From: Rhodothermales bacterium
Lineage (GTDB): Bacteria > Bacteroidota > Rhodothermia > Rhodothermales > JAHQVL01
NCBI GenBank assembly: GCA_041391505.1
Contig: JAWKNW010000005.1
Location: 186,001 to 250,000 of the forward strand
Length of the DNA stretch: 64,000 nucleotides
Direction of reading: 5' to 3'
Shown: piece by piece, positions 46,596 through 55,978 of the stretch
How positions within the stretch are numbered: the first letter of the stretch is position 1
Layout of the letters: each line of letters begins with the position of its first letter
Position numbers and translations under genes: made by a program
Notes under the pieces: model-generated
Told to the model about the DNA's origin: nothing
Seen by the model: the letters and a program-made list of their open reading frames with translations, nothing else
The model's database searches: none

Positions 46596-47456
46596 ATGCG
46601 TACTACCCGACGCCGCTTCCTTCAGCACACCGCCGGCCTCGCCGCCGCCTCACTTTTTACGCCCCAGCTGCTCCGCGCCCAGATCGCTTCGGCCATCCCC
46701 GGAGGTCGGATTGCCTTTCAGACCTGGGTCGTGCGCGACCAGATCGGCAGCAACTTCATGGGGATGCTGAAATCCATGGCGGCCCAGGGGTATAACGGGC
46801 TGGAGCTGTGCTCGCCGCCGAGTTATGACAAGGCCGGCTTTGGCGCGCTGCTGAAATACTCGGGAAAAGAGCTGCGAGCGATACTGGAAGGGGAGGGGTT
46901 CCACTGCGAGAGCAGCCACTACAACTTCCGTGAGCTCCGCGACAGCCTGCCGGAACGGATCGCGTTCGCGAAAGACATGGGCTACACGCAGATGGTCGTC
47001 TCCAGCTTCGGTCTGCCGAAAGAAGCAACGATGGACGACTGGAAGAAGGCAGCCGACACCATGAACCTGATCGGCGAGAAGACGAAGCAGGCCGGCCTGC
47101 AGCTCGGCTTCCACAACCACCACGGCGAGTTCGAGAAGATCGACGGCACGCTGATCTACGATGTGCTGCTCGAACGCCTCGACCCCGACCTCGTCAAGCT
47201 CCAGTTCCAGGTGGCCGTCGTCAACATCGGGTACAAGGCGGCCGACTATTTCCGGAAGCATCCGGGCCGCTTTGTCTCGGCGCACCTGTCGGACTGGTCG
47301 CCGGCGAAGGAGTCGCAGGTCGCGATCGGATCCGGGATGGTCGACTGGAAGGATTTCTTCGAGGCCGCAAAAGTGGGCGGACTCAAAAACGTCTATGTCG
47401 AGATGGCACCCGAGGTGCTGGCGGACTCGGCGGCGTATCTGAAAAAGATGGCGTGA
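46596..47456 (+). CDS. Tat-exported sugar phosphate isomerase/epimerase-like TIM barrel
   Basis: 286 residues. MRTTRRRFLQHTAGLAAASL is a twin-arginine signal, so a folded protein is exported. The rest is an AP-endonuclease-2-like TIM barrel: YNGLELCSPPSYD, FHNHHGEFEKIDG with the metal-binding His, VAVVNIGYKAADYF and VYVEMAPEVLADSA. Members include xylose-isomerase-like enzymes and inosose dehydratases; the substrate here is unknown. The convergent neighbour encodes another Tat-exported oxidoreductase, which suggests a periplasmic sugar-processing pair. Confidence 0.84.
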   Translation: MRTTRRRFLQHTAGLAAASLFTPQLLRAQIASAIPGGRIAFQTWVVRDQIGSNFMGMLKSMAAQGYNGLELCSPPSYDKAGFGALLKYSGKELRAILEGEGFHCESSHYNFRELRDSLPERIAFAKDMGYTQMVVSSFGLPKEATMDDWKKAADTMNLIGEKTKQAGLQLGFHNHHGEFEKIDGTLIYDVLLERLDPDLVKLQFQVAVVNIGYKAADYFRKHPGRFVSAHLSDWSPAKESQVAIGSGMVDWKDFFEAAKVGGLKNVYVEMAPEVLADSAAYLKKMA

Positions 47457-47457
47457 T

Positions 47458-49167
47458 TCACCGCGCCACCGCCATCGGCGCCGGCCACTGGATGGCGACT
47501 CCGTCACCCATCAGCCGGCGCTGGAAGTCGGCCAGCCGGCCGGCGTCCGCGCGGACCTGCCGCGGCGCGGCGCCGGTATCCAGGCAGAACGCCGCCAGCA
47601 TCCCCGCGGACTCGCCGATGTTCCATTCGACGGGGTGCAGCCGATAGCAGCCGTTCGTGATGTGGGTGACGCCCAGATTTTTGCACGCCGGCAGCAGGTT
47701 TTCCATCCGCACCGGCAGCAGGGCGCCGAGCGGGATCTCGAACGGCAGCGAGCTGATGTCGATGTAGTTGTCTCCTCCGGTGGAGGGATGCAGGTCGATC
47801 CGGTAACTGCCCACGCCCACCGAATCCGGGAACGAGGCGGCCGTCACCTCGCCGGCCGGCAAACCGGTCTCGGCCATCCGGGCTTCCAGGCCCACATGCT
47901 GCTCTTTCACGGTGAACTCGGCCACGATCCGTCGCGACTCACGGATGTAGGGGCGTTTGGCGAGCCCGTGCTCGGTGCCGCACACGTCGCCCCGGAGCCG
48001 GAGTCCGGGCCATCCCATCCCCCCGTCCTCGCGCGGCGCTTCGGTTTGCAGCCAGTAGACGAGGGAGCGGCTCAGCGCCATCGCGCCGGCCAGGTGGCGG
48101 TCTTTTTCTTCGGGCGTCACGTCGATGAGATGCCCGGGCAGGTAATCGTTCTGCGGCCAGTTGACGAGCGAGATCCCGGAGGCCAGGGCGCCGGGACGCA
48201 GCGTTTCGGGGGCGAGGAGCTGGCGGTAGGTCCAGAGATTAAAGAGGCGGGTCTCGGCGCCGGGTCGCGGGTCGAACCCCAGGGTGCGCGGCTCGAGCGT
48301 GATCGGGTTTGAATACGACAGGCTGAGGAGCGGCCCGGTCCACGCCGGCGTCAGCGCCGGCACATAGTCGCGCCAGAAGGCATAGGTGTCCGGACGGTCG
48401 ATCCTGTGATCTTCGCCGGCGCGGTAGTCGAGCGCGAAACACCACGTCATCGCCTGGATGTTGCCGGGTTGGGCCCCGGCCGGTGCGTGCGGCTCGCCGG
48501 TTTGCGAGCGGGACTCCGCGCCGGTCACATAGTCGGTTCCGCTGAGCGGGAGGAGGTCTCCCCGTTCGGTGGCGTCGAGGAAGTAGGGGGCCACGATCGT
48601 GGTTTCGACGCCGGTCGCCGGATGGAGCACGGTGACGGACCGGATGCGGTCGCCATCGACGTCCGCGCGCACGGGTTCGACATCCAGCAGGAGCCGGAGC
48701 CGGCCGGCGCTCACATACGGCGCAAGCATCCCTTCCAGGACCGACACCGCGGCGGCGGGTTCGTGGCACAGGGCGGATACCGCGCAGCGGCCGGGGTTGA
48801 GGGTGTCCGCGGCGTACGCCTCGCCCGAGAGCGGGTAAAAGTCGCGGTAATACCGCCGCACGTTGTCCCGATAGGTCTGATAGGCCCGGGTGCGACCGAA
48901 TTGCTCGATCCAGGGATGCTCGTCCGGCGGCACGGCCTGCTGGGTGAGCTGGCCGCCGATCCAGTCGGTCTCCTCGGTCATGATCACGGTTCGCCCGCTT
49001 CGCAGCGCCGCCAGCGCGGCCGCGCAGCCTCCCGTCCCGCCGCCGATCACGGCGACCTCCGCGGCCATCTCGCGGCTGTAGAGCCGGCCGAGTGGCGCGA
49101 GGCCCGTAAGGCCGACGGTCACCCCGAGCCGTTTCAGGAAGGCGCGGCGATGCAGCGGATCCGTCAT
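47458..49167 (-). CDS. Tat-exported FAD-dependent oxidoreductase
   Basis: 569 residues. MTDPLHRRAFLKRLGVTVGL is a twin-arginine-type signal. A Rossmann FAD motif follows (AVIGGGTGGCAAALAALRSG) and then TEETDWIGGQLTQQAVP, typical of the large FAD_oxidored family (PF12831), often found with sugar- or polymer-degrading genes in Bacteroidota and planctomycetes. The C-terminal NLLPACKNLGVTHITNGCYR and the HPVEWNIGESAGMLAAF stretch close the FAD site. The start is fixed by an ATGA overlap with the stop of the upstream cupin gene, which indicates translational coupling. The substrate is unknown. Confidence 0.83.
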   Translation of the reverse strand: MTDPLHRRAFLKRLGVTVGLTGLAPLGRLYSREMAAEVAVIGGGTGGCAAALAALRSGRTVIMTEETDWIGGQLTQQAVPPDEHPWIEQFGRTRAYQTYRDNVRRYYRDFYPLSGEAYAADTLNPGRCAVSALCHEPAAAVSVLEGMLAPYVSAGRLRLLLDVEPVRADVDGDRIRSVTVLHPATGVETTIVAPYFLDATERGDLLPLSGTDYVTGAESRSQTGEPHAPAGAQPGNIQAMTWCFALDYRAGEDHRIDRPDTYAFWRDYVPALTPAWTGPLLSLSYSNPITLEPRTLGFDPRPGAETRLFNLWTYRQLLAPETLRPGALASGISLVNWPQNDYLPGHLIDVTPEEKDRHLAGAMALSRSLVYWLQTEAPREDGGMGWPGLRLRGDVCGTEHGLAKRPYIRESRRIVAEFTVKEQHVGLEARMAETGLPAGEVTAASFPDSVGVGSYRIDLHPSTGGDNYIDISSLPFEIPLGALLPVRMENLLPACKNLGVTHITNGCYRLHPVEWNIGESAGMLAAFCLDTGAAPRQVRADAGRLADFQRRLMGDGVAIQWPAPMAVAR

Positions 49168-49577
49168 GCGGTGGGGGGCTTCAGCGAACACCACGGTTCT
49201 TCGTGCCAGACGTCAACCATCGTCGGTTCTTCGGCGATCGCCGGCGAGAGGATGGCGAGAAAGACGAGGGGTTCGTCGCCGGCGTTGTAGGTGGCGTGGA
49301 CGACATTGACGGGGATGTGCGCCATCTCGCCGGCTTCGAGGATCCGGAATTCCTCCTCCACCCACTGCTCCGCCACGCCGGAGACGATGTAGATGATCTC
49401 CTCCATCGAGGGGTGCCGGTGGAATTTGTGCGCCTGCCCCGGAGGCATCGCCACGCGCACCATCAGGAGTTCCTTCGCCTCGGTCAACCCCGGCCGGCTC
49501 AGCCAGTGATGCAATCCTCGGGCCTCGTCCACGACCTGGACATCTTCGCGGGTTATGAAACGGAGCGGTTCGGGCAT
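49164..49577 (-). CDS. Small cupin protein
   Basis: 137 residues, starting MPEPLRFITREDVQVVDE. It is a single cupin barrel: HKFHRHPSMEEIIYIVSGVA is cupin motif 1 with metal-binding His and Glu residues, and GEMAHIPVNVVHATYNAGDE is motif 2. Cupins of this size may be isomerases or small-molecule sensors. Its stop overlaps the start of the FAD oxidoreductase (ATGA), so the two are made together. The longer start at 49670 adds only Pro/His-rich codons and is not preferred. Confidence 0.8.
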   Translation of the reverse strand: MPEPLRFITREDVQVVDEARGLHHWLSRPGLTEAKELLMVRVAMPPGQAHKFHRHPSMEEIIYIVSGVAEQWVEEEFRILEAGEMAHIPVNVVHATYNAGDEPLVFLAILSPAIAEEPTMVDVWHEEPWCSLKPPTA

Positions 49578-49689
49578 AGGAGGGTGCGGGGGTATCGGGT
49601 GTGGGAGTATGGGGGTGTGGGTGTGAACGTCAGGTGGAATCAGGATAGCAGATCTTGTCACGGCGAGCAACCCCTTCCTGGATCCGCGC

Positions 49690-50289
49690 TCACACCATGA
49701 CCAGCGGGCGATCCATCAGTTTTTTGCGCAGCTCCGGCGGCAGGCCGAAATGGCGATCCATGAACCCGTCGATTTCGCCGAGGGTTTTGTTCGACAGGAG
49801 CTGGGCCACCTCGTCGATGGTGGGGCCGCCGATCAGGTACGGGAGGTGCGTGAAGAGCAGGTCCCCGCCGTCGCACTGGCAGAAGATCTGGTACTCGGTG
49901 AACGACTCGCGGGGCGCGCCGGTGACGAGACAGTGCGAGATCCAGTTGGCCGGATCGGTGGAGTCGCCGGCGAACAGGGCCTGGCGGCGGGCGTCGAGAT
50001 CGACCCGGTTCAGGAAATAATCCTGCACCCGGCGGAGCGACTCCTCGGACATGGCCTGCTGCATCTGCTCGTAGCACGCGAGGCACATGGCGTATTCGAA
50101 CACGGTATCCTCCATGTCGAACTCGGGGTAGCGCCGGATGGCTTTTTCGATGACGTAATGCGTGCCGTAGGCGCGGAGCGGCGCATGGCAGACGACGCAG
50201 GCGTGGAAGGGGGCGCCGGTGGAAGAGGCGTGGAACATCGGGGGGATTTCGACGCGGTGGCGCGTGAAATCCGGATCCAGAGCGTCCAT
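49690..50289 (-). CDS. Uncharacterised cysteine-rich protein
   Basis: 199 residues, cytoplasmic by appearance. Four Cys pairs or singles stand out: ACVVCHAPL, YAMCLACYEQM, SHCLVTGAP and FCQCDGGD, a pattern suggesting one or two zinc-binding sites. The protein ends in a helical region (ELRKKLMDRPLVMV). I do not recognise a family. ATG 50352 is an alternative start. It is divergent from the GntR-type regulator and might be under its control. Confidence 0.6.
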   Translation of the reverse strand: MDALDPDFTRHRVEIPPMFHASSTGAPFHACVVCHAPLRAYGTHYVIEKAIRRYPEFDMEDTVFEYAMCLACYEQMQQAMSEESLRRVQDYFLNRVDLDARRQALFAGDSTDPANWISHCLVTGAPRESFTEYQIFCQCDGGDLLFTHLPYLIGGPTIDEVAQLLSNKTLGEIDGFMDRHFGLPPELRKKLMDRPLVMV

Positions 50290-50486
50290 GGCTTCAGGGT
50301 GCGGGGTGAGCGTGGACCGGAAGTCCCAATATACGAAGCGAGGCCCCGGCATACGAAGAAAATAAAAATGGGTGAACCGTCAGGGCCAGACGCCGTATCT
50401 TACCTTCAACCCGAGGTTGAACGCCGGCATGGACCGCAACGCGCCGGCGCACGACCCCGATTTGGCGGTCATTCGTACGGCACATT

Positions 50487-51275
50487 ATGCTTCAATCAGG
50501 ACGTCCACGGCACGAGCAAATCAGCGACTGGCTGCGTCAGCAGATCGAAAAAGGGGAGTTCGGCGTTGACGATCAACTCCCATCCGAAAACCAGCTGGGG
50601 CAGCAGTTCGATGTAAGCCGGATCACGGTACGGCGCGCGCTGCAGACGCTGGAGAGCGAGGGACTCATCTACCGGCGACAGGGTCTCGGCGCTTTCGTAA
50701 AGGACGCTCGTTTGCTCCAGGGCATGGTGAAGCTGACGGACTTCGTGGAGGACATGGCGCAGGCCGGCCTGGAGGCCTCGTCCCGCGTCGTGCACTTCGA
50801 CCAGGTCGAGCCGCCCGGATTCGTACAGGTCGCCCTGAACGTCGAGCCCCGCGTCAAGGTGTGCCGGCTGGATCGCCTCCGCCTCGGCGACGACCTGCCC
50901 ATCGCGTTCGACCAGACGTGGCTTCCGGTTTTTTACGGCCAGCTGCTCCACGGCTACGATCTGCAGCACGAAACGATCTACCGCATCCTCGAGGAAGACT
51001 ACGAGGTCCCGGTCCTGCGCGGCAGGTACCGGCTCGATGCGGTGAATGCGGACGAGATCGTCGCCGGCCAGCTCGGCGTGCCGGTCGGTCGGGCGGTGTT
51101 CCTGATCGAGCGCCTGTCGATGACGACCGGAGACAAGCCGGTCTATGTCCAGCGACGCTACTACCGCACGGACCGCGTGACCTACGAGATCGAGGTCGCC
51201 CGACGCGGCGGGGCCGCCCGCGGCTCGGGCATGCCGCTACGCGAATTCGCCCCGGTGTTTCGCAGCTCGCAGTAA
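50487..51275 (+). CDS. GntR/HutC-family transcriptional regulator
   Basis: 262 residues. The winged helix-turn-helix spans about 8-75 (QISDWLRQQIEKGEFGVDDQ, LPSENQLGQQFDVSRITVRR, YRRQGLGAFV), with the LPSE and VSR.TVRRAL signatures of the GntR family. An effector-binding UTRA domain follows (about 90-245; RLDRLRLGDDLPIAFDQTWL, VYVQRRYYRTDRVTYEI). Such regulators sense sugars, sugar phosphates or amino-acid derivatives. It is 24 bases ahead of the large secreted protein and near iolG/iolE-like genes, which are plausible targets. Confidence 0.9.
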   Translation: MLQSGRPRHEQISDWLRQQIEKGEFGVDDQLPSENQLGQQFDVSRITVRRALQTLESEGLIYRRQGLGAFVKDARLLQGMVKLTDFVEDMAQAGLEASSRVVHFDQVEPPGFVQVALNVEPRVKVCRLDRLRLGDDLPIAFDQTWLPVFYGQLLHGYDLQHETIYRILEEDYEVPVLRGRYRLDAVNADEIVAGQLGVPVGRAVFLIERLSMTTGDKPVYVQRRYYRTDRVTYEIEVARRGGAARGSGMPLREFAPVFRSSQ

Positions 51276-51298
51276 ACCCTCTTCTTTGTGGCCTGCCC

Positions 51299-53893
51299 AT
51301 GCCGCGTGCGCACATCCCCCTGCTTCTGCTCGTCGGCCTCGCCCTGACCCAGGCTGCGCCGGCGCAGACCCGTTACCTGGTCTTCTCCCGCACCACGGGC
51401 TTCAGGCATGAGTCCATTCCTGCCGGGCTGGCGGCGTTGCAGAGCATGGCGGACGCGCAGGCGTGGTCGATGACGGCGACGGAAGATCCCGGATACTTTA
51501 TCGACGACAGCCTGGCCACGTTCGACGCGGTCGTGTTTCTGAATACGACCGGGGACGTGCTGGACGCAGCGCAGCAGGAGGCCTTCGAGCGGTATATCCG
51601 CGCCGGCGGCGGCTTCGCCGGCATCCATGCGGCAGCGGATACGGAGTACGACTGGCCCTGGTACGGCGCGCTCGTGGGGGCCTATTTCGCGAGCCATCCG
51701 GACATCCAGGCCGGCGAAATCGTCGTCGCGGACCGCACCCATCCGTCGACGAGCGGCCTGCCGGACCGATGGAGCCGCACCGACGAATGGTACAACTATC
51801 AGATCAATCCCCGCGGCGACGTCCATGTGCTGGCCATGCTCCAGGAAGATTCGTACGCCGGCGGGTCGATGGGCTACGATCACCCCATCGCGTGGTGCCA
51901 GACGTTTCAGGGCGGGCGATCCTGGTACACGGGCGGCGGGCACACGCCCGAGGCGTTTGCCGAGCCGGCGTTTCTGGAGCACCTCCGCGGCGGACTCCAG
52001 TATGCCGCCGGCGTCGTCGGGGGCGACTGCGGGCCGACCCAGCGGGGCCGGATGATCAAGCGCGTGCTGGATGCCTCGGTCGATTCCCCGATGGAGCTGG
52101 CCGTGGCGCCTGACGGCGCGGTCTTTTTTATCGAACGGCCCGGCCGGCTCAAACGGTACGATCCCGTGGCGGCATCGACATCGGTCGTCGCTCAGCTGGA
52201 CGTGTCGACCGTGCAGGAGGATGGGCTGCTCGGGATCACGCTGGATCCTGCTTTCGCCGAGAACGGCTGGATCTATCTGTTCTATTCGCCGGCGGGCCCG
52301 GACGAAATCCAGCGCGTGTCGCGGTTTACGTGGACCGGCACGGCCTTCGACGCCGGCTCGGAGCGCATCCTGCTGACCATCCCGACACAGCGTGCCGAAT
52401 GCTGCCACTCGGCCGGTTCCCTGACGTTCGGTCCCGATGGCTCGCTGTACATCTCGGTGGGCGACAACACCAATCCGTTCGCATCCAACGGCTTCGCTCC
52501 CCTCGACGGGCGCCCGGACCGGGCCGCCTGGGACGCGCGCCGATCGGCCGGCAATACGAACGACCTCCGGGGCAAGGTGCTGCGCATCCGCCCGACGCCC
52601 GACGGCGGCTACACGATCCCGGACGGCAACCTCTTCGCACCCGACGACACGACCGGCCGGCCGGAGATCTACGCGATGGGCATGCGCAACCCGTTCCGGA
52701 TTTCGGTGGATGCCGATACGGGCTGGCTCTACTGGGGCGATGTCGGTCCGGACGCCGGCGAGCCGAACCCCGCGCGCGGACCTCAGGGGTACGACGAGTG
52801 GAACCAGGCGCGAGGGGCCGGCAACTTCGGGTGGCCGTTCTGCATCGCCGACAACCGGCCTTACAGCGACTACGACTTCGAGACCGGCGCACTGGGCGGG
52901 CCGTTCGATTGCGCGGCGCCGGGCAACCTGTCTCCCAACAACACCGGCGCGCGGACGCTGCCGCCGGCGCAGCCGGCGTGGATCTGGTACCCGTACGGTC
53001 CGGATGCCGCATTTGCGTCCGTCAGCGGGGAAGGAGGAGGGCGGACCGCCATGGCGGGGCCCGTTATTGGAAATGGAAACGGCGAGCGCTCGAACCTGGC
53101 TCTGCCGCGGTATTACGACGGTGCGCTGCTGATCTATGAATGGTCGCGCAACTGGATCAAGGAAGTGCGGATGGATGCCGCCGGCGACATCCTCGCCATC
53201 CTGCCCTTCGCGGACAACGTGCCCGTATCGAGCCCGATCGACCTCGAGATCGGCCCCGACGGCGCGCTATATCTCCTCGAGTGGGGCAACATCTTCTGGG
53301 GCGGTGGCCCGGACGCCACGCTCTCCCGCCTGGAATACAACGCGCTCGGAAACCGTCCGCCCATCGCCCGGCTCACCGCGACCGGCGCGACGGGGCCGGC
53401 GCCGCTGACCGTCACCTTCCTGGCGGCCGGATCGTTCGACCCGGATTTCGCCGGCGACCTGTCCTATGCCTGGGACCTGGACGGACAGCCCGGCACCGAT
53501 GCCGTCGGTGAGACGGCGACTTACACGTACGGGCAGGCCGGCACGTACACCGCGCGGCTGTCCGTCACGGACGCGCAGGGGCTGGCCGCGACGGCGGAGC
53601 GGGTCATCCTCGTCGAGGAGCCGGTTCCGGCGGCGTTTGTCTTCGATCCGCCATATCCCAACCCGGCATCCGGCCGCGCCGAGTTGACGTTCGGGCTGCC
53701 GTCCGAATCCGACGTGCGGGTCGAGGTATACGATGCCCTGGGGCGTCGGCAGGCCGTGGTGCTGGACGAACGCCGCGCCGCCGGCGTCCAGCGGGTCGGC
53801 GTCGATGTGGCCGGCTGGCGCAGCGGCCTGTACGTCGTCCGCGTCACGGCCGAACGGGGGAGCCTGGTGCGCAAGCTCATCGTGGTCCGCTAA
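51299..53893 (+). CDS. Secreted ThuA / PQQ-dehydrogenase / PKD protein with type IX sorting domain
   Basis: 864 residues in five modules: a signal peptide (about 1-22, ending APAQ); a ThuA-like domain (about 23-240; YLVFSRTTGFRHESIPAGLA, GGGFAGIHAAADTEYDWPWY); a glucose/sorbosone-dehydrogenase propeller (about 255-680; DGAVFFIERPGRL, YISVGDNTNPFASNG, MGMRNPFRISVDADTGWLYW); a PKD domain (about 690-775; SFDPDFAGDLSYAWDLDG); and a Por sorting domain (PYPNPASGRAELTFGL to GLYVVRVTAERGSLVRKL). ThuA proteins take part in trehalose and keto-sugar use. The whole should be displayed on the cell surface. The longer in-frame ATG at 50861 lies inside the regulator and is rejected. Confidence 0.86.
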   Translation: MPRAHIPLLLLVGLALTQAAPAQTRYLVFSRTTGFRHESIPAGLAALQSMADAQAWSMTATEDPGYFIDDSLATFDAVVFLNTTGDVLDAAQQEAFERYIRAGGGFAGIHAAADTEYDWPWYGALVGAYFASHPDIQAGEIVVADRTHPSTSGLPDRWSRTDEWYNYQINPRGDVHVLAMLQEDSYAGGSMGYDHPIAWCQTFQGGRSWYTGGGHTPEAFAEPAFLEHLRGGLQYAAGVVGGDCGPTQRGRMIKRVLDASVDSPMELAVAPDGAVFFIERPGRLKRYDPVAASTSVVAQLDVSTVQEDGLLGITLDPAFAENGWIYLFYSPAGPDEIQRVSRFTWTGTAFDAGSERILLTIPTQRAECCHSAGSLTFGPDGSLYISVGDNTNPFASNGFAPLDGRPDRAAWDARRSAGNTNDLRGKVLRIRPTPDGGYTIPDGNLFAPDDTTGRPEIYAMGMRNPFRISVDADTGWLYWGDVGPDAGEPNPARGPQGYDEWNQARGAGNFGWPFCIADNRPYSDYDFETGALGGPFDCAAPGNLSPNNTGARTLPPAQPAWIWYPYGPDAAFASVSGEGGGRTAMAGPVIGNGNGERSNLALPRYYDGALLIYEWSRNWIKEVRMDAAGDILAILPFADNVPVSSPIDLEIGPDGALYLLEWGNIFWGGGPDATLSRLEYNALGNRPPIARLTATGATGPAPLTVTFLAAGSFDPDFAGDLSYAWDLDGQPGTDAVGETATYTYGQAGTYTARLSVTDAQGLAATAERVILVEEPVPAAFVFDPPYPNPASGRAELTFGLPSESDVRVEVYDALGRRQAVVLDERRAAGVQRVGVDVAGWRSGLYVVRVTAERGSLVRKLIVVR

Positions 53894-53894
53894 C

Positions 53895-54920
53895 TCATGC
53901 CGGGTCGACTTCGGCGATCCGCACGACGCGTCCTTCCCGGTACGAGAGCCAGGCAGCCTTGCCGATCACCGCCGGCATGCGGCCGTCGTGGCCGGACACC
54001 GGCACGGGGGCGTCGTTGAGGATGGCTTCGACGAACGCTTCCATCTCGACCCGGTAGGCTTCCATGTAGCGTTCCAGGAAGAAATGGAGCGGCTTCGCGG
54101 CGTGTACGCCGTCGGCGTCGGCATGGACGACGGCGTCCGGCGTATGGTTCTCGACGGCGACGCGGCCCTTCGAACCGAACCACTCGACTCGCTGATCGTA
54201 GCCGTAGGCCGATTGCCGGCAGTTGTCGATCGTGCAGATCGCACCGTTCGCAAACCGGAGCGTAACGACGGCCGTATCGATGTCGCCGGCCAGCTCGCCG
54301 ATCGCGGGATCGACCATCACGCCGCCTACGGCGAAGACATCCACCACCTCGGACCCGATCAGGAAACGCGCCATGTCGAAGTCGTGGATCGTCATGTCGA
54401 AGAAGATGCCGCCGGAGGCCGCGAGATAGGCGATCGGGGGAGGGCCCGGGTCGCGGCTGGTGATGCGCAGCACGCGGGGTTCGCCGTAGGCGCCGCTCGC
54501 GATCAGCCGCCGGGCATGCCCGAAGCTCGGGTCGAACCGCCGCTGAAAACCGATCTGAAGCTTGACGCCGCAGCGGGCGACGGTGGCCAGCGCGCGGTCG
54601 ATGCTCGCGATGTCGATCGCGATGGGCTTTTCGCAGAAGATGTGCTTGCCGGCTTCCGCCGCCGCCTCGATGTAGGCGGCGTGCGTATCGCTCGACGAGC
54701 AGATCGCCACGGCGTCGACATTCGGGTCGTCGATCACCGCATGCGCATTGGCATGCACGGCCTCGACCCCGTAATGCGCCGCCAGCTCCGCGGCGGCTTC
54801 CACATGAAGATCCGCCACGGACACCAGCCGGGCGCCCGGGATCCGGTTGACAATCGTTTCAGCATGTATCCGGCCGATGCGGCCGGCGCCGATGAGGCCG
54901 ATGCGTAGGGGATGGCTCAC
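53895..54920 (-). CDS. iolG: Inositol 2-dehydrogenase-like oxidoreductase
   Basis: 341 residues of the Gfo/Idh/MocA family. The NAD-binding site IGLIGAGRIGRIHAETI is at the start. CEKPIAIDIASID carries the catalytic Lys, and GGIFFDMTIHDFDMARFLIG holds the conserved Asp and His of inositol dehydrogenases, a better match to IolG than to glucose-fructose oxidoreductases. It would oxidise myo-inositol or a related cyclic polyol in the cytoplasm. The stop faces that of the secreted protein with one base between. An IolE-like gene follows upstream on the same strand. Confidence 0.85.
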   Translation of the reverse strand: MSHPLRIGLIGAGRIGRIHAETIVNRIPGARLVSVADLHVEAAAELAAHYGVEAVHANAHAVIDDPNVDAVAICSSSDTHAAYIEAAAEAGKHIFCEKPIAIDIASIDRALATVARCGVKLQIGFQRRFDPSFGHARRLIASGAYGEPRVLRITSRDPGPPPIAYLAASGGIFFDMTIHDFDMARFLIGSEVVDVFAVGGVMVDPAIGELAGDIDTAVVTLRFANGAICTIDNCRQSAYGYDQRVEWFGSKGRVAVENHTPDAVVHADADGVHAAKPLHFFLERYMEAYRVEMEAFVEAILNDAPVPVSGHDGRMPAVIGKAAWLSYREGRVVRIAEVDPA

Positions 54921-55067
54921 GGTGTAAGGTCTGATGGTTAAGGTTTAAGGAATGCGTAATGTTGAGAGGAATCGCTGGATGGCGCTCCGTCGATGGCACG
55001 GTCTGGCTCAGTCGTTCAGGGCGGACATCCGCCCTTGAATCTTGAACCTAAGACCTTGAACCCAGCC
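54921..55067. repeat. Heptad repeat R7 (GGTTTAA-type units) between iolG- and iolE-like genes
   Basis: The left flank reads GGTGTAA-GGTCTGA-TGGTTAA-GGTTTAA-GGAATGC; the right flank, inverted, reads GGGTTCA-AGGTCTT-AGGTTCA-AGATTCA. It fills the gap downstream of the iolE-like gene and could end its transcript. Confidence 0.65.
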
Positions 55068-55976
55068 TCAGATCCCCAGCGCGTGCAGGTAATCGCGGTT
55101 TCGCGCCGCGCTTTCCTTGGGGGTGCCCATGCCGGGGAGGACGTCTTGCTCGACCACGATCCAGCCGCTGTACTCCAGCGCCTCCAGCATGCGCAGGACG
55201 GCGGAGAAATCCACCGATCCCTGGCCGAGTTCCGGGAAGACGCCCTGGCCGATCATGGCCTGGTAGTCCCATCCCTTCACCGCGGCGGCGGAGACGACGT
55301 CCGGGTCGAAGTCCTTGAAATGGACGTGGAGGATGCGATCCGCATGCCGGCGCAGGCCCTCGACGGGGTCGCCCCCGCCCAGCGCGTAGTGGCCGGTGTC
55401 GAAGCAGAGGCCGACGAGGGAGGGGTCCGTCCGGTCCAGGAAGGTGACGATTTCATCCGGGGTCTCGACGTAGGTGGCGCCGTGGTGGTGGATGATGGTC
55501 CGCAGCCCGGTCTCCTCGCGCACGGCCCGCGCGACGCGCTCGATACCAGCGGTATAAACATCCCAGCCGCGCTCGTCGAGGGCATCCTGCGGGCGAATCC
55601 GTCCCGCTTGCTGGGTGCGCACCGGCACCGTGCTGTGGTCGTCGCCCACGATGATAAACGCGTTCGGCCCGCCCACGGCCGCGAGCAATTTCGCGGTCAT
55701 CACCGCCTGCTCGACGCCCCGGGCGTGGTAGGCGGCGTCGTAGAGGCGCACGCTCACCCACGAGCCGAGCAGGTCCAGCGACAACGCCTGCAACTCGGCG
55801 GCGAGCCGCGCCGGATCGGTGGGCATGAAGCCCCAGTCGCCCAGCTCCGTGCCGGCATACCCCGTCTCGTGCATCTCCTCGATGACGGCCCGGTAGCCGG
55901 AGCGCTCGCCGGCGGTGTTTTCGATGACGCCCCAGGAGCAGGGGGCATTGGCGATCTGGACGTGGAAGCGGCTCAT
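55068..55976 (-). CDS. iolE: Inosose dehydratase-like TIM-barrel protein
   Basis: 302 residues. VQIANAPCSWGVIENTAGER near the N-terminus corresponds to the APxxWG start of IolE (2-keto-myo-inositol dehydratase). IIHHHGATYVETPDEIV and GLCFDTGHYALGGGDPVEGL provide the metal ligands, and ILHVHFKDFDPDVV follows. IolE acts on the IolG product, so these two are a coherent pair for the first steps of inositol breakdown. No iolB, iolC or iolD is seen. The ATG at 55976 is chosen because the frame beyond it is only translated heptad repeat. Confidence 0.82.
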   Translation of the reverse strand: MSRFHVQIANAPCSWGVIENTAGERSGYRAVIEEMHETGYAGTELGDWGFMPTDPARLAAELQALSLDLLGSWVSVRLYDAAYHARGVEQAVMTAKLLAAVGGPNAFIIVGDDHSTVPVRTQQAGRIRPQDALDERGWDVYTAGIERVARAVREETGLRTIIHHHGATYVETPDEIVTFLDRTDPSLVGLCFDTGHYALGGGDPVEGLRRHADRILHVHFKDFDPDVVSAAAVKGWDYQAMIGQGVFPELGQGSVDFSAVLRMLEALEYSGWIVVEQDVLPGMGTPKESAARNRDYLHALGI

Positions 55977-55978
55977 GG

